From Prevotella sp. ne3005 (lineage in GTDB: Bacteria > Bacteroidota > Bacteroidia > Bacteroidales > Bacteroidaceae), in NCBI RefSeq assembly GCF_900110085.1, contig NZ_FOCK01000008.1:62001-126000 (forward strand): DNA of 64,000 nt. The letters run 5' to 3'. Shown piece after piece: positions 32,289 to 42,640 of the stretch (the first letter of the stretch is position 1; every line of letters starts with the position of its first letter). The translations under genes were made by a program, and so were the position numbers. The notes below the pieces were generated by a model. It ran no database searches, was not told the origin of the DNA, and saw nothing but the letters and a program-made list of their open reading frames with translations.

Positions 32289-32986
32289 GTCATAATGCGG
32301 AATTCACGAGCCTGAGAGGCCATCTCCCTACTGCCTTGGAAGACACTAATACGGAACACCGCCTCGCCATCATGCAGTTTATTATCGGTTCTGATGACTG
32401 CCGTATAGCGGATTCCCTTACCCGGCATAATGCTTTCTACCAAGACATTCTCCGAAACACGGATATGCTTGTTACCTGTGAGTTCTCTTACCATAGGGAG
32501 CACGCGATAGACAGGCTTCGAAGAAGTATTAAAGATCTCAAAGACCATCCTTGCCTCTTCACCACGAGTCAGCACACCATCGCGGCTGGAGTCAACCAAG
32601 TGAGGATGACGGATCTCCAGGCATGATTCAGAGGCCGGTATGGGATGCTGGCTGGGTGTAGTATTGAAAGACTCATCAAAGCCATATAAACGGTCATCGC
32701 CATCATAGCGCTGCTGACGTTCCTGACGCTGCCGCTTATAATCTTCGTATCTCTGTTGCTCTGCATTATCAGCAGCCTGGCCAATAGCTGCACCAACAAC
32801 GGCGCCACCAGCCATACCAACAAGTGTACCAATGTCACTACCTCTATGACCACCAGCAATACCGCCGATGGCAGAACCGATAATCGAACCGAACCAACCA
32901 CCTGAAGCAGCTCCCGATGCCGTATAAGTACCACAACTGCTCATCAAAAGCAACACGCCAATCGATAATACCAATATCTTCTTCAT
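32276..32986 (-). CDS. Glycine-zipper lipoprotein with C-terminal beta domain
   Basis: The 236-residue lipoprotein has the lipobox MSSC (Cys18), a glycine-zipper membrane segment (about 28-70, SIIGSAIGGIAGG and AGGAVVGAAIGQAA), a Gln/Arg-rich linker and a C-terminal domain (about 122-236) with an immunoglobulin-like alternation (ARMVFEIFNTSSKPVYRVLP). The role is unknown; zipper lipoproteins often associate with the outer membrane. It ends with SKR like rlpA because the two stop regions are a mirror image. Confidence 0.78.
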   Translation of the reverse strand: MKKILVLSIGVLLLMSSCGTYTASGAASGGWFGSIIGSAIGGIAGGHRGSDIGTLVGMAGGAVVGAAIGQAADNAEQQRYEDYKRQRQERQQRYDGDDRLYGFDESFNTTPSQHPIPASESCLEIRHPHLVDSSRDGVLTRGEEARMVFEIFNTSSKPVYRVLPMVRELTGNKHIRVSENVLVESIMPGKGIRYTAVIRTDNKLHDGEAVFRISVFQGSREMASQAREFRIMTSKR

Positions 32987-33015
32987 AACCTTCGTATTTT
33001 AAAAGATTCACGCTG

Positions 33016-33023
33016 CAAAGATA
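33016..33023 (-). promoter_or_regulatory. -7 element of the glycine-zipper lipoprotein
   Basis: Minus strand TATCTTTG, 29 bp before the ATG at 32986. Confidence 0.6.
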
Positions 33024-33122
33024 GGGAATTCTTTGTTTCCTGCCAAAGGGAAAACCCGAAAAAAGAATAGGGGAACTCCTATTCATGGTTTGTAGTCACA
33101 AATTCACTTACCTAAGAAAAAC

Positions 33123-33158
33123 AAGAATCCCGCATCACGGTAATGATACGGGATTCTT
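33123..33158 (-). terminator. Terminator of the alpha (rpsM-rplQ) operon
   Basis: On the minus strand a 15-bp stem (one G-U pair; arms 33158-33144 and 33137-33123, loop TTACCG) is followed by a T-rich run. It lies 18 bp after rplQ. Confidence 0.88.
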
Positions 33159-33176
33159 ATATAAAGAGCGTTGTGA

Positions 33177-33695
33177 TTACTCAGCCTTTGCCTCTTCAGC
33201 AGGAGCCTCAGCAGCAGGAGCTTCCTCAACGGGAGCCTCTGCCTTTGCCTCTTCTGCAGGAGCAGCAGCCTCAGCCTTAGGAGCTGACTTACGAGAACGG
33301 CGAGTGGACTTCTTCTTGGTATCCTTAGCCATTTCAGGATCGAAGTCAACGAGTTCGATGAAGCATACCTGAGCAGCATCACCCTGACGGGTACCGAGCT
33401 TGATGATACGGGTGTAACCACCGGGACGGTCACCTACCTTCTGAGCTACCTCTCCGAAGAGTTCCTTGATAGCTTCCTTATTCTGCAGGTAGCTGAATAC
33501 TACACGGCGAGAGTTGGTGGAGTCGTCCTTTGCCTTGGTGATCAGAGGCTCCACATACTTCTTCAGGGCCTTAGCCTTTGCGACGGTCGTAGTGATTCTT
33601 TTGTGCATGATCAGCGAGATAGCCATGTTTGCGAGCATGGCGCTACGGTGAGATGCAGTACGACCGAGATGGTTGAATTTCTTACTATGTCTCAT
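33177..33695 (-). CDS. rplQ: 50S ribosomal protein L17 with acidic/Ala-rich C-terminal extension
   Basis: Residues 1-120 are standard L17 ([20 protein letters not shown]..., with the [10 protein letters not shown] segment). Residues about 128-172 are an extension, first basic ([11 protein letters not shown]) and then a repetitive run of Ala, Glu, Pro and Lys. Tailed L17 proteins are common in Bacteroidota. It is the last gene of the alpha operon, 52 bp after rpoA, with a terminator behind it. Confidence 0.95.
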   Translation of the reverse strand: MRHSKKFNHLGRTASHRSAMLANMAISLIMHKRITTTVAKAKALKKYVEPLITKAKDDSTNSRRVVFSYLQNKEAIKELFGEVAQKVGDRPGGYTRIIKLGTRQGDAAQVCFIELVDFDPEMAKDTKKKSTRRSRKSAPKAEAAAPAEEAKAEAPVEEAPAAEAPAEEAKAE

Positions 33696-33747
33696 TTTTG
33701 TTTCTTTCTTTTTGTTGGGCGTTGAGTCTTATAGGCCTCACCTACAG

Positions 33748-34740
33748 TTACTCCTTGTCCAGTTTATACTTTGAAATATCGGTTCCAAACGACAGATTCA
33801 GACTCTCGAGCAAATCATCAAGCTCGGTGAGCGATTTCTTACCGAAGTTGCGGAACTTCAGGAGGTCAGTCTTATTGTACTGTACCAGATCGCCAAGGGT
33901 CTCTACATCAGCAGCCTTGAGGCAGTTGAGGGCACGAACAGAGAGGTTCATGTCTACGAGACGGGTCTTAAGCAACTGGCGCATGTGCAGAATTTCCTCA
34001 TCAAACTCCTGATTGCTCTCAGTCTCTGAAGTCTCAAGGGTGATCTTCTCGTCAGAGAACAGCATGAAGTGGTAAATGAGAATCTTTGCAGCCTCCTTCA
34101 GGGCATCCTTCGGATGGATGGAACCGTCCGTCGTAACTTCAAGCACGAGCTTGTCATAGTCGGTCTTCTGCTCAACACGATATGGCTCAACAGCGTACTT
34201 CACGTTACGAATCGGAGTGTAAATAGAATCGATTGCTATTACATTCACGTCGGTGCAGAACTCGCGATTCTCATCTGCGGGTACATATCCGCGACCTTTA
34301 TTGATTGTAAGATCAATCTGCATCGATGCCTTGGAATCTAAATGACAAATCACCAAATCGGGATTCAGCACCTCAAATCCAGTCAGATACTTGCCGATGT
34401 CTGCGGCTTTGAATTCGGTAGAATTCTCGACCGTGATACTGACTTTCTCGTTCTCGAATTCTTCTACAACTTGCTTGAACCGAACTTGCTTCAGGTTCAA
34501 GATAATGTTGGTCACGTCTTCCTTTACACCAGGTACAGAAGAGAACTCATGCTCAACACCAGCGATACGGATGGTGTTGATAGCATAGCCCTCAAGTGAT
34601 GAAAGAAGAATGCGGCGCAAGGCGTTACCGATGGTCACACCGAAGCCAGGCTCCAAAGGACGAAATTCGAACTTGCCGAATCTGTCGTTAGCCTCCAACA
34701 TTACGACTTTATCAGGTTTTTGAAATGCTAATATCGCCAT
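33748..34740 (-). CDS. rpoA: RNA polymerase alpha subunit
   Basis: The 330-residue protein has the N-terminal assembly domain ([33 protein letters not shown]) and the C-terminal domain (about 245-320, [20 protein letters not shown] and [16 protein letters not shown]), which contacts upstream DNA and activators. It lies 14 bp after rpsD in the alpha operon, the order conserved in nearly all bacteria. Confidence 0.97.
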   Translation of the reverse strand: MAILAFQKPDKVVMLEANDRFGKFEFRPLEPGFGVTIGNALRRILLSSLEGYAINTIRIAGVEHEFSSVPGVKEDVTNIILNLKQVRFKQVVEEFENEKVSITVENSTEFKAADIGKYLTGFEVLNPDLVICHLDSKASMQIDLTINKGRGYVPADENREFCTDVNVIAIDSIYTPIRNVKYAVEPYRVEQKTDYDKLVLEVTTDGSIHPKDALKEAAKILIYHFMLFSDEKITLETSETESNQEFDEEILHMRQLLKTRLVDMNLSVRALNCLKAADVETLGDLVQYNKTDLLKFRNFGKKSLTELDDLLESLNLSFGTDISKYKLDKE

Positions 34741-34754
34741 TAATTTAAATGATT

Positions 34755-35363
34755 TTAGTTCTTAGAGTACAACTCAACGATTAACTGTTCCTTAATGCTC
34801 TCGGGGATGTCAGCACGCTCCGGCTTATGCAGGAACTTACCACTCTTTGAGTTCTCATCCCACTCGATCCAGGGATACTTGCTATGGTTGAAACCAGCAA
34901 GGGCAGCTTCGATAACCTCGAGAGACTTAGACTTCTCGCGGACAGCAACAACCTGACCGGGCTTCACACTATAGGAAGGAATATTAACAACCTGGCCGTC
35001 AACAGTAATGTGCTTGTGACCCACGAGCTGACGAGCAGCAGCACGGGTGGGAGCAATACCAAGACGGAACACTACATTGTCGAGTCGGCTCTCCAACAGC
35101 TGGAGCAACACCTCACCAGTGATACCCTCGGCCTTAGCTGCCTTCTCAAACAAATTACGGAACTGGCGCTCAAGTACTCCATAAGTGTACTTGGCCTTCT
35201 GCTTCTCTGCCAGCATGACCGCATACTCCGACATCTTGCGACGACGGTTATTGCCATGCTGTCCCGGGGGGAAGTTCCTACGGGACAAAACTTTGTCTGC
35301 GCCGAAGATGGGTTCACCAAAACGGCGTGCAATCTTTGATTTCGGTCCTAAATATCTTGCCAT
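34755..35363 (-). CDS. rpsD: 30S ribosomal protein S4
   Basis: The 202-residue S4 begins [20 protein letters not shown] and contains the S4 RNA-binding domain ([36 protein letters not shown]). The zinc-binding Cys cluster is absent. S4 organises the 16S 5' domain and in other bacteria represses the alpha operon. It lies between rpsK and rpoA. Confidence 0.97.
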   Translation of the reverse strand: MARYLGPKSKIARRFGEPIFGADKVLSRRNFPPGQHGNNRRRKMSEYAVMLAEKQKAKYTYGVLERQFRNLFEKAAKAEGITGEVLLQLLESRLDNVVFRLGIAPTRAAARQLVGHKHITVDGQVVNIPSYSVKPGQVVAVREKSKSLEVIEAALAGFNHSKYPWIEWDENSKSGKFLHKPERADIPESIKEQLIVELYSKN

Positions 35364-35393
35364 AATACTAAAAAATAATTCTGAATAATGTGA

Positions 35394-35783
35394 TTATACG
35401 CGACGACGCTTCGGGGGACGGCAGCCGTTGTGGGGCAGCGGAGTTACATCGATAATCTCCATCACCTCGATACCTGCACCATGAATGGCACGGATAGCCG
35501 ACTCACGACCATTACCGGGACCCTTCACATAAGCCTTCACCTTACGCAGGCCCAGGTCATAAGCTACCTTGGCGCAATCCTCAGCTGCCATCTGAGCAGC
35601 ATACGGAGTGTTCTTCTTAGAACCACGGAAACCCATCTTACCGGCAGAAGACCAAGAGATAATCTGACCCTCGTCGTTTGCCAGAGATACAATAATATTA
35701 TTGAAAGAACTGTGTACGTGGAGCTGACCAATAGCGTTCACTCTCACGTTTCTCTTCTTTGAAGTGACTGTTTTCTTTGCCAT
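35394..35783 (-). CDS. rpsK: 30S ribosomal protein S11
   Basis: The 129 residues are complete, with [16 protein letters not shown] and the C-terminal [19 protein letters not shown]11 lies on the 30S platform at the E/P site. It is located 30 bp upstream of rpsD and 33 bp after rpsM. Confidence 0.97.
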   Translation of the reverse strand: MAKKTVTSKKRNVRVNAIGQLHVHSSFNNIIVSLANDEGQIISWSSAGKMGFRGSKKNTPYAAQMAAEDCAKVAYDLGLRKVKAYVKGPGNGRESAIRAIHGAGIEVMEIIDVTPLPHNGCRPPKRRRV

Positions 35784-35816
35784 AATTCTTAAATTCTTTA
35801 AACGTTCAACTTAGAA

Positions 35817-36197
35817 TTACTTCGTAGCCTTCTTCTTATTAGCAACAGTCTTCTTCTTTCCCTTACGGGTACGAGCATTATTCTTTGTGCTCTGACCGCG
35901 AACAGGAAGACCATTACGATGACGGACTCCACGATAGCAACCAATATCCATCAGTCGCTTGATGTTCAACTGGATCTCACTGCGGAGATCACCTTCTACC
36001 TTGAATTCAGCGCCGATGATTTCACGGATTTTGGCTGCCTGGTCGTCAGTCCACTCGTTAACCTTCAGGTCACGGCTGACACCTGCCTTGTCCAATATCT
36101 TTGCTGAACTACTTCGACCAATACCATAGATATAGGTCAATGCGATTTCGCCACGCTTATTCTGGGGCAAATCTACTCCAACAATTCTTATTGCCAT
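35817..36197 (-). CDS. rpsM: 30S ribosomal protein S13
   Basis: The 126 residues begin [20 protein letters not shown] and end in the basic tail ([16 protein letters not shown]) that reaches the P-site tRNA. The motif [13 protein letters not shown](S)TKNNAR is standard. It opens the alpha operon; a -7 element lies about 62 bp upstream. Confidence 0.97.
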   Translation of the reverse strand: MAIRIVGVDLPQNKRGEIALTYIYGIGRSSSAKILDKAGVSRDLKVNEWTDDQAAKIREIIGAEFKVEGDLRSEIQLNIKRLMDIGCYRGVRHRNGLPVRGQSTKNNARTRKGKKKTVANKKKATK

Positions 36198-36258
36198 TTG
36201 TTAAATAAAAATGATAAAAATAAAAACTTTAAATTTCGAAATTCTGCTAAAAAGCATG

Positions 36259-36266
36259 CAAAGGTA
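36259..36266 (-). promoter_or_regulatory. -7 element before rpsM (alpha operon)
   Basis: Minus strand TACCTTTG in the 113-bp gap between rpmJ and rpsM. The -33 is not clear. It would give the alpha operon its own transcript in addition to read-through from spc. Confidence 0.55.
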
Positions 36267-36310
36267 CGAAGATTTTCTCAAACCTCCGCACATTTTATGC
36301 TTATTTAACA

Positions 36311-36427
36311 TTAACCCTGACGCATTTTATACTTAGGGTTCTTCTTGTTGATAACGAACAGGCGGCCCTTGCGACGTACAATCTTGCAGTCTGGGGTACG
36401 CTTCTTCAATGATGCTCTTGTCTTCAT
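36311..36427 (-). CDS. rpmJ: 50S ribosomal protein L36 (zinc-free form)
   Basis: The 38-codon frame reads [20 protein letters not shown] and ends NPKYKMRQG. Only one Cys (residue 14) of the usual Cys3-His zinc site remains, so this is the C-minus form that does not bind zinc. It lies 15 bp after infA, as in other Bacteroidota. Confidence 0.95.
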   Translation of the reverse strand: MKTRASLKKRTPDCKIVRRKGRLFVINKKNPKYKMRQG

Positions 36428-36442
36428 ATTTGTTCCTATTGT

Positions 36443-36661
36443 TTATTTGTATCTGAATACGATTCGGCCCTTTGTCAGGTCATAAGGACTCATTTCGACC
36501 TTGACCTTGTCGCCGGGAAGTATCTTGATATAGTGCATTCTCATCTTACCAGAGATATGCGCAATAATCTGGACTCCATTTTCAAGTTCTACACGGAACA
36601 TCGCATTCGACAGCGACTCTACGATGGTTCCGTCCTGCTCAATAGCGGATTGCTTTGCCAT
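36443..36661 (-). CDS. infA: Translation initiation factor IF-1
   Basis: The 72-residue OB-fold protein begins [20 protein letters not shown] and ends [12 protein letters not shown], full length. It occupies the 30S A site during initiation. It follows map by 6 bp within the spc cluster. Confidence 0.97.
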   Translation of the reverse strand: MAKQSAIEQDGTIVESLSNAMFRVELENGVQIIAHISGKMRMHYIKILPGDKVKVEMSPYDLTKGRIVFRYK

Positions 36662-36667
36662 ACAAAT

Positions 36668-37468
36668 CTAATATATATTTCCTTCTAATTGTTCTATCTC
36701 TTCAAAAGAAGATAAAATCTCTGCCTTGCCCTTGCGGACAACAATCGTATGCTCAAAATGAGCTGCGGGTTTGCCGTCGCGGGTGCGGATGGTCCAACGG
36801 TCCTTATCCAGCCAGATGCTTCGCTCACCCATTGTAATCATGGGTTCGATTGCGATACACATCCCTGCCTTCAACATCACACCGTTTCCCCTCCTGCCAT
36901 AGTTGGGCACCTGCGGATCCTCGTGCATCTCACGACCAATACCGTGACCGGTCAACTCACGTACGATACCGTACTTCTGTGCTTCACAATGCTCCTGCAC
37001 TGCACTGCTGATATCGCCAAGGTGCTTACCTGCAACAGCATTCTCGATGCCTAAGTAGAGCGACTCCTTTGTCGTCTTCAACAGTTTCTTCACTTCATCG
37101 GTGACCTCACCAACACAGAACGTATAGGCAGAGTCGCCATTGAAGCCATTCAGCAACGTACCACAATCGACGGAGATGATATCACCCTCTTTCAGAACTG
37201 TCTCTGCATTGGGCACTCCGTGTACGACTACGTCATTGACTGACGTGCAGATGCTGGCAGGAAACGGCCCTCCATATGGATTGGGAAAACCCTTGAAAGT
37301 TGGCTGAGCACCGTGATCTCTGATGAACTCATCCGCTATCTTATCCAACTGGAGGGTCGTTACTCCAGGCTTGATATGTTTTGCCAATTCGCCAAGCGTA
37401 CGTCCAACAAGTTGGTTTGCCTGGCGCATCAACTCTATTTCATCCTCAGTCTTCAGATAGATCTTCAT
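36668..37468 (-). CDS. map: Methionine aminopeptidase type I
   Basis: The 266-residue enzyme removes initiator Met from new proteins. The metal-ligand pattern is complete: ISVDCGTLLNGFNGDSAYTF (two Asp), GHGIGREMHEDP (His) and later EPMIT and FEHTIVV (Glu). No N-terminal extension is present. It lies 9 bp after secY. Confidence 0.96.
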   Translation of the reverse strand: MKIYLKTEDEIELMRQANQLVGRTLGELAKHIKPGVTTLQLDKIADEFIRDHGAQPTFKGFPNPYGGPFPASICTSVNDVVVHGVPNAETVLKEGDIISVDCGTLLNGFNGDSAYTFCVGEVTDEVKKLLKTTKESLYLGIENAVAGKHLGDISSAVQEHCEAQKYGIVRELTGHGIGREMHEDPQVPNYGRRGNGVMLKAGMCIAIEPMITMGERSIWLDKDRWTIRTRDGKPAAHFEHTIVVRKGKAEILSSFEEIEQLEGNIY

Positions 37469-37477
37469 AGAAGAAGA

Positions 37478-38818
37478 TTAATATGCAGCCATTCCGCGGC
37501 CATGGATACGGCCAGAACTGAGCAAACCATCATAATGGCGCATCAACAGGTGGCTCTCAATCTGTGCGAGCGTGTCGAGCACGACACCGACGAGAATCAG
37601 CAGTGATGTACCACCAAAGAACTGAGAGAACGCATCCTGTACATTCAGCAGCCCTGCAAGAGCCGGCATGATGGCGATGAAGGCGATGAACAGAGAACCT
37701 GGCAAAGTGATGCGTGACATCACTGTGTCGATATACTCTGCCGTCTCCTTACCAGGCTTGACACCGGGGATGAAACCGTTATTACGCTTCATATCCTCAG
37801 CCATCTGCGTCGGGTTCAGCGTGATAGCTGTGTAGAAATAGGTAAATGCGATAATCAGTATAGCGAAAATGATGTTGTAGGTCCAGCTATGATGATCGAG
37901 CATCGTACGCACGAACCAGCTTGCATTTTCAGGTGCAGAATACTGTACAATTGTCAACGGGATGAACATCAGTGCCTGAGCAAAGATGATAGGCATCACA
38001 TTGGCGGCGAACAGCTTCAGAGGAATATACTGACGGGCACCACCCACCTGCTTGTTACCCACAAGACGCTTTGCATACTGTACGGGAACCTTGCGGACAC
38101 CCTGTACCAGAACAATAGATGCGCAAACAACTGCATAGAGAATGATAATCTCAACGAGGAACATCACCAGTCCACCACCTGTGATGGCAGTGAAACGTGA
38201 GCTCACCTCCTGGATGAATGCCTGAGGCAAGCGGGCGATGATACCGATCATAATGATCAGTGAGATACCATTACCTATACCCTTATCCGTAATGCGCTCA
38301 CCCAACCACAGAATGAACATACTTCCTGCGGAAAGGATGATGACAGCAGGAACCATAAAGACTGACCAGGAGATGCCTGTAGCCAAGGCAGCTCCAGAGG
38401 TCATCTTCAGGTTCATCAGGTAACCCGGTGCCTGGAACAGCAGGATTGCCACTGTCAGCCAACGGGTATACATACTGATTTTCTTACGGCCGCTCTCGCC
38501 CTCACGCTGCATTTTCTGCACGTAAGGAACAGCGACAGCGAGAAGCTGCATTACGATAGAAGCAGAGATGTATGGCATGATTCCAAGCGCAAAGATAGAT
38601 GCGTTGGAGAATGCACCACCGGAGAACATGTCAAGCAGCGACATCAGACCGCCGGCAGTCTGCGACTGCAACTGGCTCAACATGGCAGGGTTGATACCAG
38701 GGAGTACCACAAACGAGCCAAAACGATAAATCGCTACAAACAGGAGTGTGATCAGGATGCGCTGGCGCAAATCCTCAATCTTCCAAATGTTCTTCAGTGT
38801 CTCTATTAACTTCTTCAT
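37478..38818 (-). CDS. secY: Protein translocase subunit SecY
   Basis: The 446-residue inner-membrane protein has ten predicted helices and the conserved SecY motifs, including the plug-proximal GINPAMLSQLQ and the MYTRWLTVAILLFQ region. It forms the channel of the Sec translocon. It lies 8 bp after rplO. Confidence 0.97.
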   Translation of the reverse strand: MKKLIETLKNIWKIEDLRQRILITLLFVAIYRFGSFVVLPGINPAMLSQLQSQTAGGLMSLLDMFSGGAFSNASIFALGIMPYISASIVMQLLAVAVPYVQKMQREGESGRKKISMYTRWLTVAILLFQAPGYLMNLKMTSGAALATGISWSVFMVPAVIILSAGSMFILWLGERITDKGIGNGISLIIMIGIIARLPQAFIQEVSSRFTAITGGGLVMFLVEIIILYAVVCASIVLVQGVRKVPVQYAKRLVGNKQVGGARQYIPLKLFAANVMPIIFAQALMFIPLTIVQYSAPENASWFVRTMLDHHSWTYNIIFAILIIAFTYFYTAITLNPTQMAEDMKRNNGFIPGVKPGKETAEYIDTVMSRITLPGSLFIAFIAIMPALAGLLNVQDAFSQFFGGTSLLILVGVVLDTLAQIESHLLMRHYDGLLSSGRIHGRGMAAY

Positions 38819-38826
38819 CTTACAGT

Positions 38827-39273
38827 TTAGATTTTTGTTGCGTTACCACCTACTGCCTTGATAGCTTCCTCAGCAGTCTTTGAGAATGCATTGGCCTCTA
38901 CGTCAACCTTTGCCTTCAGCTCACCAGTGCCAAGAACCTTGACAAGCTCCTTACCGTTGGTCAGACCAGCGGCGATAAGCTCTGCAATACCGATCTTTGT
39001 GAGGTTCTTCTCCTCAGCAAGCTTCTGAAGGGTTGAGAGGTTAACTGCAAAGTACTCCTTGTGGTTGATGTTCTTGAAACCACCCTTCGGCACACGGCGC
39101 TGGAGAGGCATCTGACCACCTTCGAAACCAATCTTTCTCTTATAACCAGAACGAGCCTTGGCACCCTTGTGACCACGAGTAGAAGTACCACCCAGACCTG
39201 AACCAGGTCCGCGACCGATACGACGACGTGAATGAGTAGAACCCTCAGCCGGCTTTAAATTATTCAGTTTCAT
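38827..39273 (-). CDS. rplO: 50S ribosomal protein L15
   Basis: The 148 residues include the Gly/Arg-rich N-terminal part RRRIGRGPGSGLGGTSTRGH and FEGGQMPLQRRVPKGGF. It is a standard spc-operon member. Confidence 0.97.
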   Translation of the reverse strand: MKLNNLKPAEGSTHSRRRIGRGPGSGLGGTSTRGHKGAKARSGYKRKIGFEGGQMPLQRRVPKGGFKNINHKEYFAVNLSTLQKLAEEKNLTKIGIAELIAAGLTNGKELVKVLGTGELKAKVDVEANAFSKTAEEAIKAVGGNATKI

Positions 39274-39299
39274 AATCGAATCTACTTTTTAAATGTTAA

Positions 39300-39476
39300 T
39301 TACTCAACGACGGTCACCAGATGGTGTACCTTGCGAATCATACCACGGATTGAAGGAGTATCCTCTACCTCAACAACCTGGGAGATTTTACGCAAGCCAA
39401 GAGCCTGGAGCGTACGCTTCTGGTCTACCGGATAACCGATCTTACTCTTAATCTGTTTTACCTTAATTGTTGCCAT
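39300..39476 (-). CDS. rpmD: 50S ribosomal protein L30
   Basis: The 58-codon frame begins [20 protein letters not shown] and ends HHLVTVVE, with the L30 core [10 protein letters not shown]. It lies between rpsE and rplO, its conserved place. Confidence 0.95.
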   Translation of the reverse strand: MATIKVKQIKSKIGYPVDQKRTLQALGLRKISQVVEVEDTPSIRGMIRKVHHLVTVVE

Positions 39477-39490
39477 AGTCTTGTTCTCCT

Positions 39491-40003
39491 TTATCCTCTA
39501 AATACTTTCTCCATACTGATTCCACGAGTACCAGCCACAGTATAGGCGTCGCGCATCTGACTCAGGGCGGTAATAGTTGCCTTTACCAAGTTGTGAGGGT
39601 TAGATGAACCCTTAGACTTGGCGAGCACATCCTTTACACCTACGCTCTCCAGTACAGCACGCATAGCACCACCGGCCACCAGACCAGTACCGGCTGCTGC
39701 CGGCTTCAGGAATACCTGTGCACCACCGAAGTGTGCCTCCATCTCGTGAGGGATAGTACCCTTGAGTACAGGAACCTTCACCAGGTTCTTCTTGGCAGCC
39801 TCAACACCCTTGGCGATAGCGGCGGTAACTTCACCAGCCTTACCAAGACCCCAGCCGATGATGCCGTTGCCGTCACCGACAACAACAATGGCTGCGAATG
39901 TAAAGGTGCGACCACCCTTGGTTACCTTCGTTACACGGTTGATGGCAACCAGTCTGTCTTTCAACTCTACGTCACTATTTACTTTAACATTTTTCATTGC
40001 CAT
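39491..40003 (-). CDS. rpsE: 30S ribosomal protein S5
   Basis: The 170 residues contain the double-stranded RNA-binding part ([20 protein letters not shown]) and the C-terminal [16 protein letters not shown]. The protein takes part in decoding accuracy. It lies 6 bp after rplR. Confidence 0.97.
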   Translation of the reverse strand: MAMKNVKVNSDVELKDRLVAINRVTKVTKGGRTFTFAAIVVVGDGNGIIGWGLGKAGEVTAAIAKGVEAAKKNLVKVPVLKGTIPHEMEAHFGGAQVFLKPAAAGTGLVAGGAMRAVLESVGVKDVLAKSKGSSNPHNLVKATITALSQMRDAYTVAGTRGISMEKVFRG

Positions 40004-40009
40004 AATCGT

Positions 40010-40354
40010 TTAGAAATTAAGTCCACCTTTACGAGCTGCGTCTGCGAGAGACTTCACGCGGCCGTGATAAAGATAACCGTTACGGTCGAAGACTACAGCG
40101 GTAACGCCAGCCTCCTGAGCCTTCTTGGCCACCAGTTCACCAACCTTCTCAGCCTGCTGGATCTTAGGCATAGCCTCGAGACCCAGTGAGGATGCAGATG
40201 CAAGTGTTTTACCTTCCAAATCATTAATCACCTGAGCATAGATCTGCTTGTTGCTGCGGAAGACGCTCAGACGAGGACGCTCGGCTGTGCCGAACACGTT
40301 CTTACGAATTCTATATTTGATCTTAATTCGTCTTTCTACTTTCTTCGTTGTCAT
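40010..40354 (-). CDS. rplR: 50S ribosomal protein L18
   Basis: The start chosen is the ATG at 40354 ([18 protein letters not shown]) rather than the upstream codon at 40363. The 114 residues include [20 protein letters not shown] and bind 5S rRNA. It is standard in the spc order. Confidence 0.95.
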   Translation of the reverse strand: MTTKKVERRIKIKYRIRKNVFGTAERPRLSVFRSNKQIYAQVINDLEGKTLASASSLGLEAMPKIQQAEKVGELVAKKAQEAGVTAVVFDRNGYLYHGRVKSLADAARKGGLNF

Positions 40355-40373
40355 AATCTTCAATCAATTAAAG

Positions 40374-40943
40374 TTACTTAGCTGATGCTGATTTACCCGA
40401 CTTACGACGGATAACCTCACCCTTGAACAAGATACCCTTTCCTTTATAAGGCTCAGGCATACGGAAAGAACGAATTTTAGCACAAATCAGACCGAGCAGT
40501 GCCTTGTCGCATGACTCGAGGATAATCTGGGGATTCTGGTTACGCTCCATCTTGGTCTCAACCTTCACCTCCTTAGGAAGCTGGATGAAAATGGGGTGCG
40601 TATAACCCAGAGCGAACTCGATGATGTTACCCTGGTTGGACACACGGTAGCCAACGCCTACGAGCTCCATCTCCTTCTTGTAACCTTCGCTCACACCTAC
40701 AACCATATTATTGACAAGCGCACGATAGAGACCATGGAAAGCCTGCTTCTGCTTAACGTTAACAGGGCTGTTCTCATCAATCTCGAATGTCACGTGGCCA
40801 TCCTCAATCTTCACTTTGATAGAAGCATCCACCTTCTGTGAAAGCTCTCCCTTCGGACCCTTAACGGTCACGATGCCGTCCTTATCCTGTACTACTGTAA
40901 CGCCTGCAGGGATACTAATTGGTAATTTTCCTATTCTTGACAT
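40374..40943 (-). CDS. rplF: 50S ribosomal protein L6
   Basis: The 189 residues begin MSRIGKLPISIPAGV and carry the C-terminal signature PEPYKGKGILFKGE. L6 lies near the factor-binding region of the 50S subunit. Confidence 0.97.
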   Translation of the reverse strand: MSRIGKLPISIPAGVTVVQDKDGIVTVKGPKGELSQKVDASIKVKIEDGHVTFEIDENSPVNVKQKQAFHGLYRALVNNMVVGVSEGYKKEMELVGVGYRVSNQGNIIEFALGYTHPIFIQLPKEVKVETKMERNQNPQIILESCDKALLGLICAKIRSFRMPEPYKGKGILFKGEVIRRKSGKSASAK

Positions 40944-40957
40944 AATCTATCCTCCAA

Positions 40958-41353
40958 TTAATATACATAACAAAGCACCTCACCACCAATCTTCAGGTCG
41001 GCAGCCTCTTTGTCTGTCATTACACCCTTGGACGTGGAAAGGATTGCGATTCCAAGTCCGTTAATTACTCTCGGCATCTCTTTGTAGCCAGTGTACTTGC
41101 GGAGACCCGGAGTGGATACTCTCTTCAGGCACTTGATGGCATTTTCACGAGTTGCAGGGTCATACTTCAGAGCTACCTTGATAGTACCCTGAGGACCATC
41201 CTCAATGAACTTGTAGTTCAGGATGTAACCCTTCTCGAAGAGGATCTTTGTGATTTCCTTCTTCAAGTTTGACGCAGGAACCTCAACGACACGATGGTGT
41301 GCCATGATGGCGTTTCTGAGTCTTGTCAGATAATCTGCTATTGGATCTGTCAT
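40958..41353 (-). CDS. rpsH: 30S ribosomal protein S8
   Basis: The 131 residues begin MTDPIADYLTRLRNAIMAHH and include the conserved GLGIAILSTSKGVMTDKEA. In other bacteria S8 represses the spc operon; no such site was looked for beyond the leader here. Confidence 0.97.
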   Translation of the reverse strand: MTDPIADYLTRLRNAIMAHHRVVEVPASNLKKEITKILFEKGYILNYKFIEDGPQGTIKVALKYDPATRENAIKCLKRVSTPGLRKYTGYKEMPRVINGLGIAILSTSKGVMTDKEAADLKIGGEVLCYVY

Positions 41354-41422
41354 AAAATTGAGTTTTTAATTAATCGGGACTGCCCCGACAATATTAAATA
41401 AATAAAATGTCTCTTCTCTGGA

Positions 41423-41740
41423 TTACCAGCTAGCCTTCTTCACACCGGGAATCAGACCACTTGATGCCATCTCGCGGAACTGGATACGAGAGAGGCCGAA
41501 CTGGCGCATGTATCCTTTGGGACGGCCCGTAATCTTACAACGGTTGTGCAGACGGATGGGATTGGCGTTGCGGGGAATGCTCTGCAGCTTGCGGGCAGCC
41601 TCGTAGGCAGCCATAGCGCCCTCCTCCGTATTCACGTCAGCAGTAGCGATGATTTTCTTCAGGGCCGCACGCTTCTCTGCGTAGCGGGCAACGAGCTTGG
41701 CGCGCTTCACTTCGCGAGCCTTCATTGATTCTTTTGCCAT
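41423..41740 (-). CDS. rpsN: 30S ribosomal protein S14 (long, zinc-free form)
   Basis: The 105 residues carry [20 protein letters not shown] and the end [12 protein letters not shown]. The two CxxC pairs of the zinc form are absent. It lies 5 bp after rplE. Confidence 0.96.
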   Translation of the reverse strand: MAKESMKAREVKRAKLVARYAEKRAALKKIIATADVNTEEGAMAAYEAARKLQSIPRNANPIRLHNRCKITGRPKGYMRQFGLSRIQFREMASSGLIPGVKKASW

Positions 41741-41745
41741 ATCTC

Positions 41746-42303
41746 TTAGTCGTTTTTAGCGTTCTTGAATGGAAGACCGAAAGCCTTGAGCAGTGCATAA
41801 CCCTCCTCGTCAGTCTGTGCAGACGTTACGAAGGTGATGTTCATACCCTGGATGCGATCTACTGAATCGATATTGATCTCCGGGAAGATAATCTGCTCCT
41901 GGATACCCAGTGTGTAGTTACCACGGCCGTCGAACTTGCTCTCGATACCCTTGAAGTCGCGGATACGAGGAAGAGCGATGCGAACAAGCTTCTCGAGGAA
42001 CTCGTACATACGCTCACGACGCAGAGTTACCATCACGCCGATAGGCATCTTTTTACGAAGCTTGAAGTTTGCAATATCCTTCTTAGAATAGGTTGCAACA
42101 GCCTTCTGACCGCAAATAGCGGTAATCTCGTTGATAGCTACATCGATGATTTTCTTATCCTGTGTAGCATCACCCAGACCCTGGTTGACAACAATCTTCT
42201 TCAGGACAGGAATCTGCATCGTTGAAGTGTAATTGAACTGCTTTTTCAGAGCCGGAGCAATCTTCTCCTTGTACTCTGACTTTAACTGTGCTGTATTTGC
42301 CAT
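41746..42303 (-). CDS. rplE: 50S ribosomal protein L5
   Basis: The 185 residues include [20 protein letters not shown] and [10 protein letters not shown]-like [17 protein letters not shown]5 binds 5S rRNA and contacts P-site tRNA. Its ATG shares the last base of the rplX stop region (42303). Confidence 0.97.
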   Translation of the reverse strand: MANTAQLKSEYKEKIAPALKKQFNYTSTMQIPVLKKIVVNQGLGDATQDKKIIDVAINEITAICGQKAVATYSKKDIANFKLRKKMPIGVMVTLRRERMYEFLEKLVRIALPRIRDFKGIESKFDGRGNYTLGIQEQIIFPEINIDSVDRIQGMNITFVTSAQTDEEGYALLKAFGLPFKNAKND

Positions 42304-42620
42304 TACTTAATCTCCTCCCCTGACTTTTTAGCGATACGAACGACCTTCTTGCCCTCGCGCTTGATGGCGACACGGGTAGCCTTGCCACTCTTCGGATCAA
42401 TCAAACTAATATTTGAGATGTGAATAGGAGCCTCCATCTTCACAAAGCCTCCCTGAGGATTCTTGGCACTTGGCTTGGCGCTCTTGTTGACCATGTTCAC
42501 ACCCTCTACGAGAGCACGCTCCTTGTCGGCCATCACCTTCAGCACCTTACCAGTCTTGCCCTTGTCCTCACCGGCCAGAACGATGACTGTATCGTTTTTC
42601 TTAATATTGAACTTTGCCAT
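42303..42620 (-). CDS. rplX: 50S ribosomal protein L24
   Basis: The 105-residue KOW protein contains [20 protein letters not shown] and the Pro/Lys loop that ends in [10 protein letters not shown]. It starts 50S assembly. It overlaps rplE by one base. Confidence 0.97.
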   Translation of the reverse strand: MAKFNIKKNDTVIVLAGEDKGKTGKVLKVMADKERALVEGVNMVNKSAKPSAKNPQGGFVKMEAPIHISNISLIDPKSGKATRVAIKREGKKVVRIAKKSGEEIK

Positions 42621-42640
42621 TTCTCTTAATCATTTAAATA

